From positions 107,490-171,489 of the forward strand of contig CAZTBP010000007.1 of assembly GCA_964612145.1 (NCBI GenBank): a stretch of DNA of 64,000 bases, written 5' to 3'. The notes below the pieces were generated by a model. That model did not search any database. It was given only the letters and a program-made list of their open reading frames with translations, and was not told where the DNA came from. Positions 1-6,615 of the stretch are shown here, one piece after another (within the stretch, counting starts at the first letter, position 1; each line of letters starts with the position of its first letter). Source of the stretch: JAGNLV01 sp964612145 (GTDB lineage Bacteria > Zixibacteria > MSB-5A5 > GN15 > FEB-12). Made by a program: the position numbers and the translations under genes.

Positions 1-1
1 C

Positions 2-949
2 ACCGAGCCGGATCATTCCGGGGCGATGCACGAGCTGCTTGATCGCAAGCCGGGTCTGGAAATTGTCTGTGCCACAGCGGCGTTGCCGTTCGTGAAAAAC
101 GTCCTGAACCGCGAGGCTAACATCACTACGGTGAAAAATAGCACTGAAATTGACCTTGGCGGGAAAAAGCTGATTTTCAAACTGACGCCGTACATGCATT
201 GGCCGGATACGATGATGGATTTTCTGGTTGAGGATAAGATACTGTTCTCGTGCGATGCCTTCGCGGCTCATATCGCCTCGGAGAGTATTTGGGCGGATGA
301 AACCCCGGTCGATTTCGATGCCGAGATGAAATACTACTATGATTCGATCATGCGGCCGTTTGCCATGTATATCCGAAAAAACCTGAAAAAGCTGACCGAT
401 TTTGATATCCGCCTGATTGCGCCCTCCCATGGTCCCCTGATCCGTCGCGTGGTGCCGGCGTATCTGGAAAAATACGAGGAGTGGTCATCGGATAAGTCAA
501 TCGATCGCAACCTGGTGACGATCGTGTATGTCAGTTCGTACGGCAACACCAAGAAGATGGCTGATACGATAGCGGCGCGGCTTGAAGAAAAGGAATACGA
601 AACGATCATGATCAACGCCGCCGAGTTCGATCGGGAGGCGACGCGGGATATTCTGGAGGCGTCGCGGGCGGTACTGGTCGGGACGCCGACATTCGCGGCC
701 GATGCCGTGGCGCCGGTCTGGCATGTGATCGAGTTATTTTCGACGGTGCCGATGCGTGAGAAGCGGGCGGCGGTATTTGGCTCGTACGGCTGGGGCGGCG
801 AAGGTGTGAAACTGGTGCACGGGCGGCTTGACGGCATGAAGATCACGACCTTTGAAGAAATTTACAAAGCGCGCCTGATTCCATCGGAGGAGGATCTTTC
901 TGATATCTACGAGTGGACCGACAAGGTGGCGGCATTTATTGAAGAGTAG
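2..949 (+). CDS. Flavodiiron protein (A-type flavoprotein), 5'-truncated
   Basis: The open frame runs in from the window edge, so the N-terminus is missing; the ATG at 26 is internal. Flavodiiron proteins reduce O2 or NO to water or N2O in the cytoplasm, taking electrons from rubredoxin or NADH. The first visible residues, TEPDHSG, are the end of the H-x-E-x-D-H diiron ligand motif of the metallo-beta-lactamase-like domain. Further ligand candidates follow: the His in PYMHWPD, the Asp in FSCDAFAAH and the His in APSHGP. From about base 510 a flavodoxin domain begins with the FMN phosphate-binding loop YVSSYGNTKKMAD. The next gene starts 17 bases downstream and is an AhpD-like peroxidase relative, so the two probably form an oxygen/peroxide-defence operon. 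The family call is firm; O2 versus NO preference cannot be read from sequence. Confidence 0.93.
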   Translation, partial: TEPDHSGAMHELLDRKPGLEIVCATAALPFVKNVLNREANITTVKNSTEIDLGGKKLIFKLTPYMHWPDTMMDFLVEDKILFSCDAFAAHIASESIWADETPVDFDAEMKYYYDSIMRPFAMYIRKNLKKLTDFDIRLIAPSHGPLIRRVVPAYLEKYEEWSSDKSIDRNLVTIVYVSSYGNTKKMADTIAARLEEKEYETIMINAAEFDREATRDILEASRAVLVGTPTFAADAVAPVWHVIELFSTVPMREKRAAVFGSYGWGGEGVKLVHGRLDGMKITTFEEIYKARLIPSEEDLSDIYEWTDKVAAFIEE

Positions 950-966
950 CGGCGCGAACGTCTGAT

Positions 967-1503
967 ATGGCATTCATTGATTACATCTCGTATGACGATG
1001 CTGATGATCGATTGAAGGCGCTCTACGAACGGTACGGCGGGAAAACCAACCAGCCGGCGAACATAGTTCGCATTGCCGGGCAAAACCCAAAGGCAATGGA
1101 TGCACACATGCAGTTCTACCGGTCGATCATGTTCAACCGGTCGCCGCTGTCGCGTCACCAGCGGGAAATGATCGCAGTTGTAGTATCGGCGATCAACGAG
1201 TGCCACTACTGAATTGAAAGTCACTGGGCTGCGTTGCGGTCCCTTGGAGGTGTCGCCGACTCTCTCAAAGAGCAGTTGATTGCGAACTATCAAAAGGCAG
1301 ACATCAGCGAGACGGATCGATTGATCCTTGCGTTTGCCGATAAGCTGACACGCAGTCCGGCGAAGATCGAAAGTGATGACATTCGGACGATGCGAGAGGC
1401 CGGGTTCGACGATCAGGCACTGCATGATATCGTGCAGGTTGCGGCGTATTTTAATTATGTGAATCGGCTGGCCGACGGCCTGGGTGTTCAACTGGAGGAG
1501 TAG
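967..1503 (+). CDS. AhpD-like peroxidase-related protein, probable selenoprotein (Sec82 = TGA 1210-1212)
   Basis: Reading through the in-frame TGA at 1210-1212 gives a 178-residue protein of the carboxymuconolactone decarboxylase/AhpD fold (peroxidase-related subgroup). The AhpD active-site fingerprint E-x11-C-x2-C-x3-H is matched exactly as Glu67, Cys79, U82 and His86 (local sequence ECHY-U-IESH), with TGA at the second, more nucleophilic cysteine. Both halves are typical of the family and stay in one frame. TGA terminates other intact genes in the window, so the code is not reassigned. A bulged stem-loop with an apical GU lies 21 bases after the TGA. The gene follows a flavodiiron gene by 17 bases and precedes a membrane protein by 3, which suggests a redox-defence role. 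The alternative, a pseudogene or sequencing error, would have to hit the catalytic position by chance. Confidence 0.85.
1222..1252 (+). promoter_or_regulatory. Candidate bacterial SECIS element inside the AhpD-like gene
   Basis: GGG at 1226-1228 pairs with CCC at 1241-1243, and 1229-1231 pairs with 1237-1239 (one U-G wobble). U1240 is left bulged on the 3' side, and C1232-G1236 may close a tiny apical loop containing G1233 U1234. CAC 1222-1224 can pair with GTG 1250-1252 as a lower helix. The bulged U, the apical GU and the 21-base distance from the TGA fit the bacterial SECIS model based on E. coli fdhF. The structure was found by eye and not folded computationally. Confidence 0.6.
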
Positions 1504-1506
1504 AGG

Positions 1507-1914
1507 ATGGACCAACCGGCGGACGGGACCCAAATTAAGTCGTTTGATCGGATCAATTTGATCGTGATGTTTGCCGGCGCCGGGCTGGGAATAGTCCATC
1601 TTCAGTTTCGCTGTATCGATTGTCCTGCGACGTTCCTTGGAATCAATCCGTTTTTTGTTTTTCCGATAGTACTTTTTCCGGTAGGGATTATGGCCGGTCG
1701 CTGGATCGAAGAGTCTTTGGCTCTTCCCCTGCTGATGGTCGGGGGGATGTTTGTTGCGGATTCGATATATACGATCATTGCGGCAATCACTGTCGGGCTG
1801 CCGGAAATGCTGGCCCTGGGAATGTTCCTGACGATAGCGGCCGATGCGGTGGCAGCGTACGCAGGTGTGGGCATCGGGTACTGGTGGCGCGGGAAGCTTG
1901 TTTCGGGAGGATGA
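1507..1914 (+). CDS. Small integral membrane protein of unknown function
   Basis: I do not recognise this 135-residue protein. It has a short polar N-terminus (about 16 residues) and then about four hydrophobic segments, near residues 18-33, 46-62, 72-92 and 98-122. It ends in a short basic tail (WWRGKL). A CIDC motif lies just after the first segment, where it could bind metal or form a disulphide. The ATG at 1507 follows a purine-rich ribosome site (ggaggagtagagg) that overlaps the end of the AhpD-like gene, so the two are almost certainly co-transcribed. The context suggests a membrane partner in redox or stress defence, which is inference only. Confidence 0.6.
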   Translation: MDQPADGTQIKSFDRINLIVMFAGAGLGIVHLQFRCIDCPATFLGINPFFVFPIVLFPVGIMAGRWIEESLALPLLMVGGMFVADSIYTIIAAITVGLPEMLALGMFLTIAADAVAAYAGVGIGYWWRGKLVSGG

Positions 1915-1986
1915 TTTCACTTTGTGAATATTGAGAGTGCTCATGTCAGCGACGTTCGGTATGGAACTGTCATGTACCTATCCTGT

Positions 1987-2017
1987 TTGACAAATACAGG
2001 CCAGACTCAAATAGAAT
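1987..2017 (+). promoter_or_regulatory. Putative sigma70-type promoter of the split ligD operon
   Basis: TTGACA at 1987-1992 is followed after 19 bases by TAGAAT at 2012-2017. Transcription would start near 2024, only about 3 bases before the ATG at 2027, which has no ribosome-binding site. The mRNA may therefore be leaderless. The 19-base spacer is longer than the ideal 17. Confidence 0.4.
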
Positions 2018-2026
2018 TACGACTCT

Positions 2027-2644
2027 ATGTCAGATAACAAGCTGAAAAAATACCGCGAGAAACGCGATTTTTCAAAGACCAAGGAGCCGAGAGACGCCGG
2101 CAAAAGCTCGGACCACGGGCGTTCGTTCGTGATTCAGAAACATGACGCCTCGCGCCTGCACTACGATTTTCGACTTGAGATCGACGGCGTGTTGAAGTCG
2201 TGGGCGGTGCCGAAAGGACCATCGACCGATCCTGCCGACAAGCGTCTCGCGGTGGAAACGGAGGACCATCCGTTGTCGTACGGTGATTTCGAGGGTGTGA
2301 TTCCGGAGGATGAATACGGCGGCGGGACTGTCATGGTCTGGGATTGGGGAACGTACAGGAATATCAAGCAGCGCAAAGAGGGGGGCGAGATGGCTATGCA
2401 GAAGGCGTACGAGGCCGGTACTATCGAGGTTGTGCTCGACGGTGAGAAACTTAAAGGCGGATATGCGCTTCGACGGTTCCGGGTGGAGAAGGGTAAGGCG
2501 CAGTGGCTGCTGATAAAGATGAAGGATGAGCATGCGGACGCGCGCCGCAACCCGACCTCGACTGAGAACAAGTCGGTGAAGAGTGGTCGCACGCTGACGC
2601 AGATCGAGAAGGAAGAATCGGACGAGAAGGAGAACGACGACTAA
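2027..2644 (+). CDS. LigD-type 3'-phosphoesterase (stand-alone PE domain)
   Basis: This 205-residue protein is a stand-alone version of the phosphoesterase domain of bacterial LigD. That domain trims 3' ends (3'-ribonucleoside and 3'-phosphate) during non-homologous end joining. The conserved block HDASRLHYDFRLE gives His39, His45 and Asp47, and His81 lies in ETEDHP. These match His42, His48, Asp50 and His84 of Pseudomonas LigD with a constant offset of three, so the Mn-dependent active site looks intact. A basic, charged tail (from about residue 170) extends beyond the fold. Ligase-domain and polymerase-domain genes follow directly in the same domain order as fused Pseudomonas LigD. There is no ribosome site before the ATG. 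Confidence 0.93.
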   Translation: MSDNKLKKYREKRDFSKTKEPRDAGKSSDHGRSFVIQKHDASRLHYDFRLEIDGVLKSWAVPKGPSTDPADKRLAVETEDHPLSYGDFEGVIPEDEYGGGTVMVWDWGTYRNIKQRKEGGEMAMQKAYEAGTIEVVLDGEKLKGGYALRRFRVEKGKAQWLLIKMKDEHADARRNPTSTENKSVKSGRTLTQIEKEESDEKENDD

Positions 2645-2714
2645 TTTTGATGCCTTTCCTGAGACAATACGGGAAGCCATCTGCAAGAGGCGACAGCCGT
2701 CATGGACCAAACCG

Positions 2715-3638
2715 ATGGCAGCGAAGTTGATCGATGCACGGTTCTCGCGCGAGGACTGGATCTACGAGCGAAAACTCGACGGGGAACGAGTAATCGCGTA
2801 CTGCAAGTCAGGCAAAGTCACTCTGTATTCCCGCAACACAAAGAAGCTGAACAAGATCTGTCCGGAGATAGTGGAGATCCTTGAGGATCAGCCCTTGGGC
2901 AACTTCATTGTCGATGGTGAAGTGGTCGCGTTTGAGGGGTACGTAACCAGCTTTGCACGGCTGCAGAATCGGGTGAAGATCTCCTCGGTGAAAGAGGCGG
3001 GAAAGAGCAACGTCGCGGTGTACTATTACATTTTTGATATACTTCATATTGATGGATACGATTTTTCCAAAGTCCCGCAATTGCAGCGTAAGCGGATATT
3101 GAAAAAGGCGCTGAATTGGGGCAAGCCGATTCGATACACCGCACACCGTCGAAAAAAAGGGGAGAAGTATTACAAGGAAGCGTGCAAAAAAGGCTGGGAG
3201 GGGGTTATTGCCAAGGATGGTTCCGCCAGGTACGTGCATTCGAGGTCAAGCAAATGGTTGAAGTTCAAGTGTGTTAATGGGCGGGAGCTGGTTATCGGGG
3301 GTTATACGGATCCGCGGGGATCGCGAATCGGATTCGGCGCGCTTCTGGTTGGATATTACAGGAACGGCAAGCTGAAATACGCCGGCAAGGTCGGGACAGG
3401 TTTCGATGACGAGCTGCTGGAACGACTCAGCAAGCGAATGAAAAAGATCAGCCGGAGAAAAAGTCCGTTTGATGACACGGTTAAAGAGAAGAATGCGCAC
3501 TGGGTGGAACCAAAACTGGTGGGCGAATTTGGTTTTACGGAGTGGACCTCGGGCGGAAAACTCCGGCACCGGCGATTTAAGGGGTTGAGGCAGGATAAAG
3601 ACCCGAAGAAGGTGTATTGGGAGAAACCAGGAGCGTAA
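2715..3638 (+). CDS. ATP-dependent DNA ligase, LigD ligase domain (start uncertain)
   Basis: Seals DNA breaks in end joining through an enzyme-adenylate intermediate. Visible ligase motifs in order: motif I ERKLDGER (nucleotidyl Lys20 in this numbering), motif III VDGEVVAF, FDILHIDG, motif IV EGVIAK and motif V WLKFKC. An OB-fold follows, for a total of 307 residues. The start is doubtful. The ATG at 2715 encodes the Met of KPMAAKL, which in relatives lies inside the protein (usual pattern PMLA). Family-like sequence continues upstream in frame to about 2652 (AFPETIREA) without any start codon. An ATG at 2650 would fit if one base were restored near 2658, so a frameshift or sequencing error is possible. 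Gene order is phosphoesterase, ligase, polymerase. Confidence 0.88.
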   Translation: MAAKLIDARFSREDWIYERKLDGERVIAYCKSGKVTLYSRNTKKLNKICPEIVEILEDQPLGNFIVDGEVVAFEGYVTSFARLQNRVKISSVKEAGKSNVAVYYYIFDILHIDGYDFSKVPQLQRKRILKKALNWGKPIRYTAHRRKKGEKYYKEACKKGWEGVIAKDGSARYVHSRSSKWLKFKCVNGRELVIGGYTDPRGSRIGFGALLVGYYRNGKLKYAGKVGTGFDDELLERLSKRMKKISRRKSPFDDTVKEKNAHWVEPKLVGEFGFTEWTSGGKLRHRRFKGLRQDKDPKKVYWEKPGA

Positions 3639-3643
3639 CGACA

Positions 3644-4552
3644 ATGGCAGAGCACAAAATCGGCAAGTATACGATTGAAACCTCTAATGAGGATAAAGAG
3701 GTGTTTCCCGATGCCGGACTGACCAAGGGAAACGTGATCGATTATTATGAAAAAATAGCTGGGGTCATGCTCCCGTATTTAAAAGACCGCACTGTGAGTA
3801 TGCAGCGATTTCCGGACGGAATTGGCACGAAAGGGTTCTACCAGAAAAAGGCCGGCGGGTATTTCCCTGATTGGATTGATACGGTCAGTGTCAAAAAGGA
3901 GGGTGGGGCCAACACACAGGTTGTAATCAACAAGGCCGCGACATTGGTGTATCTGGCCAACCAGGCGATGCTCACACCACACATCTGGTTGAGTCGTACG
4001 GACAAGTTGGATCATCCGGACCGGCTGGTGTTTGATCTGGATCCGCCCGATGATGATTTTACGCCAGTTCGTGAGGCGGCGAAAAAGGTGTGTCACTTTC
4101 TGGATGATGAACTGGGGCTCCCGGTATTTGTGCAGACGACCGGATCGAGGGGACTACATGTAGTCGTGCCGTTGGATCGGTCGGCGGGTTTTGACTCGGT
4201 GCGTGAGTTTGCGCAGGATGCAGCAAAGATACTGGCGGGCCGGCACCCTGATACACTGACGGTCGAAGTGCGCAAGAACAAGCGGCAGGGGCGGTTGTTT
4301 CTGGATACGGCGCGCAACGCTTATGCGCAAACGTTTGTCGCGCCGTATGCGCTTCGGCCGCGAGCGGGTGCTCCGGTAGCGACGCCGCTGGAGTTGGAGG
4401 AGTTGAAGGATCCAAAGCTGCATGCGAGGAGGTTTACGGTGAAGAACATTTTTCGCAGACTGGGCGGCCGGGAGGATCCGTGGAAAGGGATGAATCGCCG
4501 GGCGGTGTCGCTGAAGAAAGCGCGCAAGAAGCTGGATGGGATAAAGTCATAA
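3644..4552 (+). CDS. LigD-type polymerase/primase domain protein
   Basis: This 302-residue archaeo-eukaryotic primase-type polymerase corresponds to the POL domain of LigD, which adds (ribo)nucleotides at break ends before sealing. The catalytic metal-binding pair lies in FDLDPPDDDF, and the nucleotide-binding motif GSRGLHVVVPL follows about 30 residues later. The N-terminal block YYEKIAGVMLPYLKDR..SMQRFPDG is typical of the family. I chose the ATG at 3644 because AGGAG (3629-3633) lies 10 bases upstream; a longer frame from 3617 would overlap the ligase gene. It is the third gene of the split LigD set. No Ku gene is adjacent, so Ku must be elsewhere if this is a complete pathway. Confidence 0.93.
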   Translation: MAEHKIGKYTIETSNEDKEVFPDAGLTKGNVIDYYEKIAGVMLPYLKDRTVSMQRFPDGIGTKGFYQKKAGGYFPDWIDTVSVKKEGGANTQVVINKAATLVYLANQAMLTPHIWLSRTDKLDHPDRLVFDLDPPDDDFTPVREAAKKVCHFLDDELGLPVFVQTTGSRGLHVVVPLDRSAGFDSVREFAQDAAKILAGRHPDTLTVEVRKNKRQGRLFLDTARNAYAQTFVAPYALRPRAGAPVATPLELEELKDPKLHARRFTVKNIFRRLGGREDPWKGMNRRAVSLKKARKKLDGIKS

Positions 4553-4854
4553 AAAGTCAGTTAGTCGAATACACGAACTAATTGTGACTTCTAAGGTAAA
4601 TGAGATTCGCACTGGATCGATCGCCTGGCTGTATTAGTCAGAATGATTGGGGGAGTGTAGCTGAATGGAGGGGAATTGTCGCCTTGGGTAATTGCCTTTA
4701 AGATGGGATTATCTTCCATTTCATCTTGGAATTTCACATGCCATGGTATTATGCCCCCACGAGAGCAATTGATTTCAGTGATTGCAATCTTTTTTGACGG
4801 TGGCCTTGTGTCCAGACAATGCGAGATTTGATTCAGACACTGAATATTTCCCCA
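4553..4854 (+). other. Intergenic region between the ligD set and hflX
   Basis: I see no convincing gene. The minus-strand frame at 4591-4860 has no ribosome site and no family-like sequence. No clear terminator follows the polymerase gene. The sequence is more AT-rich than the surrounding genes, and the hflX promoter lies at its right edge. Confidence 0.5.
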
Positions 4855-4882
4855 TTGCAAAAACGGGGTTGTCGCGTATAAT
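4855..4882 (+). promoter_or_regulatory. Putative sigma70-type promoter of hflX
   Basis: TTGCAA at 4855-4860, a 16-base spacer and a perfect TATAAT at 4877-4882. The predicted transcript starts near 4889 and gives a leader of roughly 35-50 bases containing AAGGAGG at 4916-4922. Confidence 0.6.
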
Positions 4883-4922
4883 AACTAAAGAAACGTGAAC
4901 CTGCAGCACAACCTGAAGGAGG

Positions 4923-6047
4923 TTGGTTCAGCCCCGAGTGGCAATAGAAACAGGTAAAGCAGCAATCGAAAAAGCGGTCCTGATCGGACTGGCTCCCGAT
5001 TCCCGAGCAAAAGCAGACGTTGAGGAGTCGCTCGATGAGCTAAGCGCGCTGGCTGTATCGGCCAGTGCGAAGGTTGTCGGCCGATGTATTCAGGTGCGTC
5101 GAAAACCGGACCCGGCCACGTTCATCGGGAAAGGGCTGGTCGATGAAATCAAAGAGATGCTGGCCGAATTGGACGGGAACTGCGTCATATTCGATGATTC
5201 CCTGTCACCTGCCCAGCAGCGAAATCTCGAACAGCGCCTCGAGGCCAAGGTGATCGACCGGCCGATATTGATTCTGGACATTTTCGCCACGCGTGCCCGG
5301 ACTGCCGCGGCGCGGCTTCAGGTTGAACTGGCCCAGCTGGAGTATACGCTGCCCCGGCTTACCGGAGCGTGGGTGCACTTTTCACGCCAGTACGGCGGGA
5401 TCGGGTCCAAGGGACCGGGTGAAACACAGCTGGAAATTGATCGAAGGCAGGTCCGGACCAAAATCGCTCATTTGAAGCAGCGCCTGTCGAAGCTTGAGAC
5501 CCAGCGGGCGACTCAGCGCAAGTCGCGACAGGATTTGTTCAAGGTCGCACTGGTAGGGTACACCAACGCCGGTAAATCGACGCTGTTTAACCGCTTAACC
5601 AAAGCCAACGTACGCACGGCGGACATGCTGTTTACGACCCTGGATTCGACCACGCGGGTGATGTCGGCGGGGTATCCCTGCCGAATCGTCTTTTCTGATA
5701 CAGTTGGGTTCATCAAGAAGCTTCCCCACCAGTTGGTGGAGTCGTTTAAGTCAACGCTGGAAGAGGTAGCGCTGGCTGATTTGCTTTTGCATGTGGTCGA
5801 TTGTTCTGATCCGAATGTTGAGGATCATTTCGAGCAAACGCGCCGGGTGTTGGCTGAAATCGGCGCCGCAAACCTCTCTTATCTCATGATTTACAACAAG
5901 ATAGACGCCAACCCGGATTTTCTGCCGGTCAACGGACACGGAGACAAGGCGTTTGTCGTTTCTGCTCTGCAAGACCGTGGGTTAGCGGCGCTTCAAGCGG
6001 AGCTGATCGCCCGGTCATCGGCACAATTCTCCTCGATACGCAACTAA
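4923..6047 (+). CDS. hflX: GTPase HflX
   Basis: HflX is a ribosome-associated GTPase that splits stalled or hibernating 70S ribosomes under stress. The N-terminal HflX domain is followed by the diagnostic glycine-rich linker GGIGSKGPGETQLEIDRR. A coiled helix then leads into the G domain: P-loop GYTNAGKST, G3 DTVGF, G4 NKID and G5 SALQ. The length of about 374 residues is usual. The start is ambiguous. A TGA lies in frame at 4914-4916. TTG at 4923 abuts the AAGGAGG motif with no spacer, while GTG at 4938 sits 15 bases after it. The gene appears to be monocistronic with its own promoter; a response regulator follows 55 bases later. Confidence 0.95.
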   Translation: MVQPRVAIETGKAAIEKAVLIGLAPDSRAKADVEESLDELSALAVSASAKVVGRCIQVRRKPDPATFIGKGLVDEIKEMLAELDGNCVIFDDSLSPAQQRNLEQRLEAKVIDRPILILDIFATRARTAAARLQVELAQLEYTLPRLTGAWVHFSRQYGGIGSKGPGETQLEIDRRQVRTKIAHLKQRLSKLETQRATQRKSRQDLFKVALVGYTNAGKSTLFNRLTKANVRTADMLFTTLDSTTRVMSAGYPCRIVFSDTVGFIKKLPHQLVESFKSTLEEVALADLLLHVVDCSDPNVEDHFEQTRRVLAEIGAANLSYLMIYNKIDANPDFLPVNGHGDKAFVVSALQDRGLAALQAELIARSSAQFSSIRN

Positions 6048-6102
6048 ATACGTAAAGCCATGTTCCAATTATGCCGATACTCCCTTAGAGGAGTAGGCAA
6101 CT

Positions 6103-6456
6103 ATGGCAAAACCAATTTTGATTGTCGACGACAACCCGAACATGTCGTCGCTGCTATCGGACATGCTGGAGGTCTTTGACTTTTCGTCAGAGCGTGCCGG
6201 CGATGGTGAGGAGGCGCTGGATAAATTGACCCAGCGTCCCTTCAGTATGGTAATTACCGATATGCGGATGCCGAATATGACGGGTTTGGAGTTGATTGAG
6301 CGTATCAAGGAGAAGTATCCCCGGATTCCGGTTGTGCTGATTTCGGGCTACTCGTTCAATGAACTCCACCAGGGTGAGGGGCCCAAGCCGGATGGATTTC
6401 TGGCGAAACCGTTTATGATGTCCGATGTTGAGAAACTGCTGAATTCGCTTTTGTAG
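6103..6456 (+). CDS. Single-domain response regulator (CheY-like receiver)
   Basis: A 117-residue protein consisting only of a receiver domain. It would take a phosphoryl group from a histidine kinase and act by protein-protein contact, since no output domain is present. The acidic pocket is Asp9-Asp10 (IVDDN), the phospho-acceptor is Asp53 (ITDMRMPNMTG), the switch Ser81 lies in ISGYS, and Lys102 lies in AKPF. The ribosome site GAGGAG precedes the ATG at good distance. No kinase gene is nearby, so the partner is unknown. A strong terminator at 6500-6530 ends the transcript. Confidence 0.95.
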   Translation: MAKPILIVDDNPNMSSLLSDMLEVFDFSSERAGDGEEALDKLTQRPFSMVITDMRMPNMTGLELIERIKEKYPRIPVVLISGYSFNELHQGEGPKPDGFLAKPFMMSDVEKLLNSLL

Positions 6457-6499
6457 ATTTTCGACGGACACGACAAATTTCCCGACCGACAGTTCTTCG

Positions 6500-6530
6500 C
6501 GCATGCCGTTTCGTGCGGCATGCGTTTTTG
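6500..6530 (+). terminator. Rho-independent terminator after the response regulator
   Basis: A nine-base-pair stem (CGCATGCCG at 6500-6508 with CGGCATGCG at 6516-6524) is followed by five T residues. Confidence 0.85.
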
Positions 6531-6541
6531 TCTTGGTGCCC

Positions 6542-6574
6542 AAAAAAGCCGCCCGCGCGGGGAGCGCGGGCGGC
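6542..6574 (-). terminator. Rho-independent terminator of the Cys-rich dockerin protein
   Basis: On the minus strand an 11-base-pair GC-rich stem (6564-6574 with 6548-6558) is followed by six T (AAAAAA at 6542-6547 on the plus strand). It lies just downstream of the stop at 6616. Confidence 0.9.
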
Positions 6575-6615
6575 TTACTGGTATGGTAGACCTCTTCACG
6601 AGGCTCGTGAAGGAC

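Noticed and set aside
1210..1212. TGA as a reassigned sense codon in this organism
   Set aside because: Several intact genes with clear boundaries, including those ending at 11203, 11823, 12280 and 18501, stop at TGA.
1213..1503. Separate small gene starting at 1234 after the TGA
   Set aside because: It has no ribosome site, begins in mid-domain and continues the AhpD-like fold in the same frame; the selenoprotein reading explains both parts.
4591..4860. Small minus-strand gene of 89 codons
   Set aside because: No ribosome site, no recognisable features, and it overlaps the hflX promoter.
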